Source: ZC4RG30 sp964632365 (lineage in GTDB: Bacteria > Pseudomonadota > Gammaproteobacteria > Steroidobacterales > Steroidobacteraceae). From it: a stretch of DNA of 9,726 nucleotides. A program made the translations under genes and the position numbers. This document shows positions 5,228 to 9,726 of the stretch, one piece after another (position 1 is the first letter of the stretch; each line of letters begins with the position of its first letter). The notes under the pieces were generated by a model. The model saw nothing but the letters and a program-made list of their open reading frames with translations, searched no databases and had not been told where the DNA came from. Location: the NCBI GenBank assembly GCA_964632365.1, contig CAZWDR010000099.1, positions 1-9,726 of the forward strand, read 5' to 3'.

Positions 5228-7664
5228 ATTGGACCGGCTGGACGCTGGCCACGGTCTGTTGCCCTTGCGCGTGCGGCACGCCCTGCATCCTGAAAGCGTC
5301 TGAATTCACCACGCCTTTCACGAGGTCGAAGAACCGGTAGTTGCCGGCTTCGGCCTCGCGCACGATGCGCCGCACCTGCGGCATGTCCTGCGCCTCGACC
5401 TCGCGGCCCAGCGCATACATCATCAGCTTCTGCGTCATCGACCAGGCGAACTGCCCCGGGTTGCGCAGCAGCGCCCGGCGCAGCTCGACCACGCCATTGA
5501 TCGCCTCGCCATCGGGCAGCACCGTGCTCGCATCCACCGGCAGGCGCGAGTCGATCTCGCGCGTGCGCCACGCGCCGGTCACGTCGAAGTTCTCGAGCGC
5601 GAGGCCCAGCGGATCGATCACGCCATGGCACTGGTTGCAGCTCTGCACCGCGCGATGCGTCTCGAGCCTTGCGCGCACCGTCGAGGCCTGCTCGCCGTCC
5701 ACGGCCGCAAGATTGGTCTCGACGCCCGGCGGTGGGGGCGTCGGCTCCGCGCCGATCAGCCGCTCCAGCACCCAGGCGCCGCGCAGCACCGGCGAGGTGC
5801 GGTCGGCATAGGAAGTGCGCAGCAGCACCGCGCCCTTGCCCAGCAGCCCATGCCGCACCGGGTCGCTGAGCTGCACGCGGCGGAACTGCGATCCGAGCAC
5901 GCCGCGGATTCCGTAGTGGTTCGCCAGCCGCTCATTGAGGAAGGTGTAGTCGGCGCTGATCAGCTCGGTGATGCTGCGGTTGCCGAGCAGCACGTCGGTG
6001 AGGAACAGGCGGATCTCGCTGGCGAAGTCCTCGCGCAGCGCATCGCTGAAGCGCCCGCGGAAGATCTCCGGATCGGGTTTCACGGCCTTCAGGTCATCCA
6101 CGTTCAGCCAGCGCATCGCAAAGCCTTCGACCAGCGCCGCGGCGCGGCGATCGGTGAGCATGCGGTCCACCTGCGCGGCATAGACGGCCGGCTCGCCCAG
6201 CCGCCCTTCCGCGGCCAGCGTGCGCAGCTCGTCATCGGGCACATCGCTCCACAGGAAGAACGACAGCCGCGAGGCCAGCTCCACGTCGTTCAGCGGCTGC
6301 GCGGCGTGCCCATCGCCGCGCGGCGCGATGGTGCGGTAGAGGAAATCCGGGCTCGAGATCGCACCCATCACGATTTCCTGCACGCCGCCGTCGAAGTGTC
6401 CGATCTCGCGCCGGCCCGCGTCATAGAACGCCATCAGCTTGGCCACGTCGGCCTCGTTCGCCGGGCGGCGGTAGGCCCGCGTGGCCAGATCGCGCGCGAT
6501 CCGCTCGGCGCAGGCGCGCTCCTCGGACGGCTGCGCCGGATAGCAGAGGAAGATGCGGTCGCGGCTGGGCGAATGGCTCAGCGCGGTGGGGCCATGCGGA
6601 CCGGAGATCTCCACGTTCACCTGCCCCAGGCCGCTGCCGCCACCGGCCCGCCCGCCACCGCCGCCGATGTTCTCGTCCGACAGCACGCGCGCGCGTTCGA
6701 CCGCCGTGACGATGACCTCGTGCGTGCCGGAGGTGACCTGCAGCGGGATGTTGCGGAAGCGGGCCATCACCTTGTCGGCACCGGCCACCGCCTCGCGATC
6801 GATCACGCCGCGATCCTCATCGCCGCCGACATCGGCGCGGAACACTTCCTTGCCGTCGATCAGGATCACCACGGTGCGGCGGAACAGCGAGGCATGCGTG
6901 TAGGCGGTGCCGGTGATCTCGTTGACGATGCTGAGGCGATACTCGCCATCGGCCGGGAAGAAATGCCGGAACTTCATGCCGCCGGCACTGCCCAGCGGCA
7001 TCTGCCCGCCTTCGCCCTGCTGGTACAGCGCCTTGGCCACCGACGCCTTCGGGTCACCCACCGCGCGCTTCGCGACGAACCGCGCGGCGCTGATGTACTG
7101 GTCGAGGAACGACGGCGAGACGCTCAGCACCGAGGCGATGTTGTCGAAGCCGTGCAGCTCACTCTCGGGCGGCAGCAGGTCCTCGACGTTGATGTCCACG
7201 CCCAGCAGCGAGCGCACCGCGTTCGCGTACTCGGTGCGGTTCATGCGCTGCGCGGTGACGTGCCCGGCGCGCGGCGTGGCATCGCGCGCGTCGAGGCGCG
7301 TCTCGAGCCAGCCGACCAGCGCCTGCGCTTCAGCCTTGCTGGGCTGCTTGCTGCCGGGGGGCGGCATCAGGTGGCCGCGCAGCTTCACCACCACCGACTC
7401 CCAGATGTCGATGTCCTCGGGGACTTCTGCAGGGGTGAAGGTGTCGAAGGCGACGCCGCCGGCCCAGTCCGTGGAGTTGTGGCACTCGCCGCAATAAGTG
7501 TCGACCAGCTGCAGGTGCGCGGCATCGTCCGGCGGCGGGGGCGGCTGCTGCGCAGCGGCATGGGCAGTTACAGCCCAGGCCGCAATCAAGTACACTGCCT
7601 GTCTCACGATTTCGGTTACCCCTCGCATGCAGCCGTCGCGCAGATCCACCCGGCAAGTGTCCAC
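5226..7664 (-). CDS. Exported dihaem DUF1587/DUF1595/DUF1592/DUF1588/DUF1585 protein with planctomycete-type cytochrome c start
   Basis: Up to 812 residues from the upstream-most GTG. A Sec-type hydrophobic signal ends in AHAAA near residue 38. Domains in order: a planctomycete-type cytochrome c segment with CGECH (58-62) and likely Met ligand Met100 (HLMPPPG); DUF1587 (about 138-200, RMNRTEYANAV); a beta-rich carbohydrate-binding-like region (about 230-325); a Gly-rich linker (334-347); DUF1595 (about 384-444); DUF1592 (about 458-586); DUF1588 (about 604-700) with a second haem motif CNQCH (676-680) before IDPLGLALENFD; and DUF1585 (about 712-794). Two CxxCH motifs imply two covalent c-type haems and a periplasmic redox role; the substrate of this family is unknown. 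The start is uncertain: GTG 7664, ATG 7628 or GTG 7607 (giving MRQAVYLIAAW). The two inner ones give a more normal signal peptide, and none has a strong Shine-Dalgarno site. It is the first gene of the four-gene unit. Confidence 0.94.
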   Translation of the reverse strand: MDTCRVDLRDGCMRGVTEIVRQAVYLIAAWAVTAHAAAQQPPPPPDDAAHLQLVDTYCGECHNSTDWAGGVAFDTFTPAEVPEDIDIWESVVVKLRGHLMPPPGSKQPSKAEAQALVGWLETRLDARDATPRAGHVTAQRMNRTEYANAVRSLLGVDINVEDLLPPESELHGFDNIASVLSVSPSFLDQYISAARFVAKRAVGDPKASVAKALYQQGEGGQMPLGSAGGMKFRHFFPADGEYRLSIVNEITGTAYTHASLFRRTVVILIDGKEVFRADVGGDEDRGVIDREAVAGADKVMARFRNIPLQVTSGTHEVIVTAVERARVLSDENIGGGGGRAGGGSGLGQVNVEISGPHGPTALSHSPSRDRIFLCYPAQPSEERACAERIARDLATRAYRRPANEADVAKLMAFYDAGRREIGHFDGGVQEIVMGAISSPDFLYRTIAPRGDGHAAQPLNDVELASRLSFFLWSDVPDDELRTLAAEGRLGEPAVYAAQVDRMLTDRRAAALVEGFAMRWLNVDDLKAVKPDPEIFRGRFSDALREDFASEIRLFLTDVLLGNRSITELISADYTFLNERLANHYGIRGVLGSQFRRVQLSDPVRHGLLGKGAVLLRTSYADRTSPVLRGAWVLERLIGAEPTPPPPGVETNLAAVDGEQASTVRARLETHRAVQSCNQCHGVIDPLGLALENFDVTGAWRTREIDSRLPVDASTVLPDGEAINGVVELRRALLRNPGQFAWSMTQKLMMYALGREVEAQDMPQVRRIVREAEAGNYRFFDLVKGVVNSDAFRMQGVPHAQGQQTVASVQPVQ

Positions 7665-7667
7665 GAT

Positions 7668-7699
7668 TTTGGTTCAGCCAGCCCTTTGGCCTGACCAAA
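7668..7699. repeat. Imperfect inverted repeat in the divergent promoter region, possible operator
   Basis: Arms 7668-7680 and 7687-7699 (outer TTTGGT with ACCAAA, inner GCCA with TGGC) pair at 10 of 13 positions around a 6-base centre. The right arm covers the -35 box of the cytochrome promoter, and the dyad centre lies near -42 from its predicted start, a usual place for an activator. It also lies just before the divergent four-gene unit. No known regulator consensus was recognised. Confidence 0.35.
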
Positions 7700-7719
7700 C
7701 CGCGCCGGTTCCCTATAAT
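7691..7719 (+). promoter_or_regulatory. Sigma70-type promoter of the cytochrome c5-like gene
   Basis: A perfect -10 box TATAAT (7714-7719) is preceded by a 17-base spacer and a -35 box CTGACC (7691-7696, four of six consensus bases). Transcription should begin near 7726, giving a leader of about 35 bases before the GTG start at 7761. Confidence 0.75.
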
Positions 7720-7760
7720 TCCGCGATTCACCCGCCCCTTCTGACCGGACGTTCCAGCCA

Positions 7761-8276
7761 GTGAGCAAGCAAGATACCCATTTTTTCAACGTTTTCAGCG
7801 TCGTCCTTGGCCTGCTGGCCGCCTTTGCGGTCCTGGTCTTCGCCCTGGCGCGGTTTGTCGGCAAGGGCGAGCTGGAGGACCCGGCGCTGCTGCAGGATCC
7901 GCTGCTGGCGCAGAGCATCGCCGAGCGCATCACTCCGCCGGCGCGCATCGCCGTGGCCGGTCAGGACAATTCCGCACTGGCCATCGCGCCGGTGTCGGTC
8001 GCGACTTCCACCGCTGCCGCGGTGACCTTCGAGACGGGCCAGCAGGTGTATGACGTGGCCTGCGTGGCCTGCCATGGCGCGGGACTGCTGGGCGCGCCGA
8101 AGCCCGGCGACACCGCCGACTGGGCCACCCGCATCGCGCAGGGTCGTCCAACGCTGTACGAGCACGCCATCAATGGTTACACCGGCCGCAAGGGCACGAT
8201 GCCGCCCAAGGGTGGTCGCACCGACATCAGCGACGACCTGGTGCGCGCCGCCGTCGATCACATGATTGGAGAGTGA
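7761..8276 (+). CDS. Membrane-anchored cytochrome c5-type monohaem protein
   Basis: 171 residues. A single N-terminal membrane helix (about 10-31) without an obvious cleavage site should anchor the protein in the inner membrane. A periplasmic linker (about 35-88) with an Ala/Pro/Val-rich part leads to a class I cytochrome c domain. CVACH (101-105) binds haem covalently, with His105 as axial ligand; Met147 in GTMPPKGG is the likely second ligand. The arrangement fits the cytochrome c5 family of proteobacteria, small electron carriers between quinol-oxidising complexes and terminal oxidases or reductases. The start is GTG with no clear Shine-Dalgarno site, but the good promoter 42 bases upstream and the absence of another nearby start codon support it. 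It is divergent from the four-gene unit and converges on comM. A functional link with the dihaem DUF1592 protein is possible but rests on position only. Confidence 0.93.
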   Translation: MSKQDTHFFNVFSVVLGLLAAFAVLVFALARFVGKGELEDPALLQDPLLAQSIAERITPPARIAVAGQDNSALAIAPVSVATSTAAAVTFETGQQVYDVACVACHGAGLLGAPKPGDTADWATRIAQGRPTLYEHAINGYTGRKGTMPPKGGRTDISDDLVRAAVDHMIGE

Positions 8277-8283
8277 TCGCTGC

Positions 8284-8300
8284 GCGCCCGGTCAGGGCGC
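8284..8300. terminator. GC-rich hairpin after the cytochrome gene, possible terminator
   Basis: GCGCCC (8284-8289) and GGGCGC (8295-8300) form a perfect 6-base-pair stem with a 5-base loop, 8 bases after the cytochrome stop, between convergent genes. There is no T-run, so it is not a classical intrinsic terminator and may only slow polymerase or protect RNA ends. Confidence 0.4.
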
Positions 8301-8305
8301 AGGCA

Positions 8306-8346
8306 GTGTGACCCGCTCCTGCGGGGGCAGGTGGAACCAGTCACAC
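8306..8346. terminator. Second hairpin between the convergent genes, possible bidirectional terminator
   Basis: Outer arms GTGTGAC (8306-8312) and GTCACAC (8340-8346) are perfectly complementary. A smaller CCCGC/GCGGG hairpin with loop TCCT (8312-8325) lies inside the span, so the two stems touch at base 8312. The right outer arm covers the stop codon of comM. No T-run follows on either strand, so termination is only suggested. Confidence 0.3.
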
Positions 8347-9726
8347 CTGTTCTTGCTGGCGCAGCGCCAGTGATTCGGCAACGTCGGTTTCGCACACCTT
8401 CGCGCGACCGTTCAGGTCGGCAATGGTGCGCGCCACGCGCAGTGCGCGATGCTGGGCACGCGCCGACATGCCGTGGTGGCCGGCAGCCCTCGCCAGCACC
8501 CGCAGTGCCGTAGCGTCGGGCGCACAGCGCCGCACGGTGTCGCCGGCACCCAGGCGTGCATTCAGGCATCCCTGCCGCGCGAGCTGCCGCTGCCGCGCTT
8601 CCTGCACCCATTCACGCCCCTTCGCCGTGGTGAACGCACCAGGTTCCGGCGCCTGCGATGCCAGCGCCTCGGCCGGCACCGGCGCCAGGCACACATGCAG
8701 GTCGATGCGGTCGAGCAGCGGGCCGGAGATGCGTCCGCTGTAGCGATCGACCTGTGCCTTCTGGCAGCGACAAGGCGGTTTCTCCAGCCCTTGCCGCCCA
8801 CAGGGGCACGGGTTCATCGCCGCGACCAGCAGGAATGCGGCGGGAAATTCCGCACGCTGGTTGGCGCGCACCACGCTGATGCGCCCGGACTCCAGCGGCT
8901 CGCGCAGCGACTCGAGCACGCGGCGATCGAACTCCGGCAGCTCGTCGAGAAACAGCACGCCATGATGGGCGAGGCTCACCTCGCCGGGCTGAACGGCGGT
9001 GCCGCCCCCGACGATGGCATGCGCGGACGCGGTGTGGTGGGGGGCGCGAAAAGGCGGCGTCGTGCATTGCGCGCCGCGGGCGCCGCCGGACTGGCCGCGC
9101 GTCACGGACTGCGCGATCGCGAACAGCGCGGCCACCTCGAGCCGCTGCACCTCGTCGAGCGGTGGCAGCAGCCCCGGCAGGCGCTGTGCCAGCATGGTCT
9201 TGCCGGAGCCAGGCGGACCTTTCATCAGCAGGCTGTGCCCGCCGGCCGCCGCGATCAGCAGCGCGCGGCGACCCTGGTGCTGCCCGCGCACGTCGGCGAG
9301 GTCGGGGACCGCCGCTTCGCTGACGCCGCGCGCGCCGGCGCCGGCCATGCCCGCGGAAGCCTCGTGCAGTGCGCGGCCATCGAGCTGACGCTGCAACCCC
9401 GGGCCATCTGCGGCCAGATCAGCAAGGCTGTGCAAGGCCTGCACGGGCGCGCCCGCCGGCTGCACGTCAGTCACATTGAATGCCGGCACCACGATGCCAT
9501 GCCCGGCGCGCTGCGCATGCAGCGCGGCCAGCAGCAGTCCCGGCACGGGCTTCAGTTCGCCGGTCAGCCCCAGTTCGCCATAGAACTCGGTGCGCGCGGG
9601 ATCGAACCCGGCGTCGATCTGGCCGGACGCCAGCAACACGCCGATCGCGATGGGCAGGTCGAAGCGCCCACCCTCCTTCGGCAGGTCGGCCGGCGCGAGA
9701 TTCACGGTGATGCGCCCGGCCGGCAG
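8341..9726 (-). CDS. comM: ComM/YifB Mg-chelatase-like AAA+ helicase, N-terminus off the window edge
   Basis: 461 residues are visible and the frame is open through base 9726; the family is usually about 500 residues, so roughly 40-50 N-terminal residues lie outside. The GTG at 9705 is internal, because the conserved LPAGRITVNLAP segment begins before it. Seen: the end of the N-terminal Lon-S5-like (ChlI) domain (ADLPKEGGRFDLPIAIG, 13-29), Walker A GPPGSGKT (170-177), FRAPHHT (226-232), Walker B VLFLDE (257-262), a four-cysteine knuckle CPC/CRC (307-321), the RISGPLLDRIDLHV segment (332-345) with the likely arginine finger, and the C-terminal helical domain (LRVARTIADLNG, 429-440). ComM is a hexameric helicase that drives branch migration during natural transformation, extending incoming DNA into the recipient chromosome (shown in Vibrio cholerae). 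Its presence suggests competence but does not prove it. It converges on the cytochrome gene. Confidence 0.96.
   Translation of the reverse strand: MPAGRITVNLAPADLPKEGGRFDLPIAIGVLLASGQIDAGFDPARTEFYGELGLTGELKPVPGLLLAALHAQRAGHGIVVPAFNVTDVQPAGAPVQALHSLADLAADGPGLQRQLDGRALHEASAGMAGAGARGVSEAAVPDLADVRGQHQGRRALLIAAAGGHSLLMKGPPGSGKTMLAQRLPGLLPPLDEVQRLEVAALFAIAQSVTRGQSGGARGAQCTTPPFRAPHHTASAHAIVGGGTAVQPGEVSLAHHGVLFLDELPEFDRRVLESLREPLESGRISVVRANQRAEFPAAFLLVAAMNPCPCGRQGLEKPPCRCQKAQVDRYSGRISGPLLDRIDLHVCLAPVPAEALASQAPEPGAFTTAKGREWVQEARQRQLARQGCLNARLGAGDTVRRCAPDATALRVLARAAGHHGMSARAQHRALRVARTIADLNGRAKVCETDVAESLALRQQEQV

Larger units (their letters stand above)
1337..7664 (-). other. Predicted four-gene transcription unit: dihaem DUF1592 protein, DUF1552, MBL-fold lipoprotein, ankyrin protein
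   Basis: The four genes share a strand and are separated by 13, 2 and 1 bases, with ribosome sites lying inside or over the preceding stop codons. This strongly suggests one mRNA with coupled translation. Three of four products carry export signals (one Sec, two Tat). No clear promoter was found upstream of the first gene, and no hairpin with a T-run follows the last one. Confidence 0.85.

Noticed and set aside
3956..5293. A 445-codon open frame on the plus strand opposite the DUF1552 gene
   Set aside because: Same composition-driven shadow: no domain, and the opposite strand carries the conserved HXXSHH protein.
5625..7694. A 689-codon open frame on the plus strand opposite the dihaem gene
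   Set aside because: It is Arg/His/Ala-rich, has no recognisable domain and lies wholly antisense to a gene with five recognisable domains and two haem motifs; long antisense frames are expected at this GC content.
7665..7760. A promoter on the minus strand for the four-gene unit
   Set aside because: Candidates such as TATAGG or CAAAAT lack a -35 box at a workable distance; I could not support any one of them.
9682..9705. GTG at 9705 as the start of ComM
   Set aside because: Conserved ComM residues (LPAGRIT) precede it in frame up to the window edge, so the true start lies outside.

Overview
The window is a dense, high-GC stretch of bacterial chromosome, probably gammaproteobacterial. The membrane-anchored cytochrome c5 gene, ComM and quinol-type nitric oxide reductase fit that group, and the accessory cluster recalls Steroidobacter-like relatives; the family-level placement is a guess. 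Seven genes fill almost all of it. No gap exceeds 155 bases, and I saw no tRNA, rRNA, CRISPR array, insertion sequence or prophage gene.

Layout: positions 1-1188 (minus strand) hold the N-terminal half of a quinol-dependent nitric oxide reductase that runs off the left edge. A 148-base gap with its ribosome binding site and a small palindrome separates it from a tight four-gene minus-strand unit spanning 7664 down to 1337. In transcription order the unit encodes an exported dihaem protein (DUF1587/1595/1592/1588/1585 with a planctomycete-type cytochrome c start), a Tat-exported DUF1552 (HXXSHH) protein, a Tat-exported metallo-beta-lactamase-fold lipoprotein with half its metal site missing, and an ankyrin-repeat protein with no export signal. 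Gaps inside the unit are 13, 2 and 1 bases. Divergent from it is a membrane-anchored cytochrome c5-type protein (7761-8276, plus) behind a near-consensus sigma70 promoter. It converges on the Mg-chelatase-like helicase ComM (8341 to beyond 9726, minus), whose N-terminus lies off the right edge.

How they may work together: the four-gene unit combines a periplasmic electron carrier with two exported proteins of unknown or putative hydrolytic function and a repeat protein that may act as scaffold. The divergent cytochrome could take its electrons. No substrate can be named from the sequence. The NO reductase points to life with nitrogen oxides or NO stress, and ComM to natural transformation. 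The unit is the best candidate here for a poorly described system; its individual families are known, but their joint role is not known to me.
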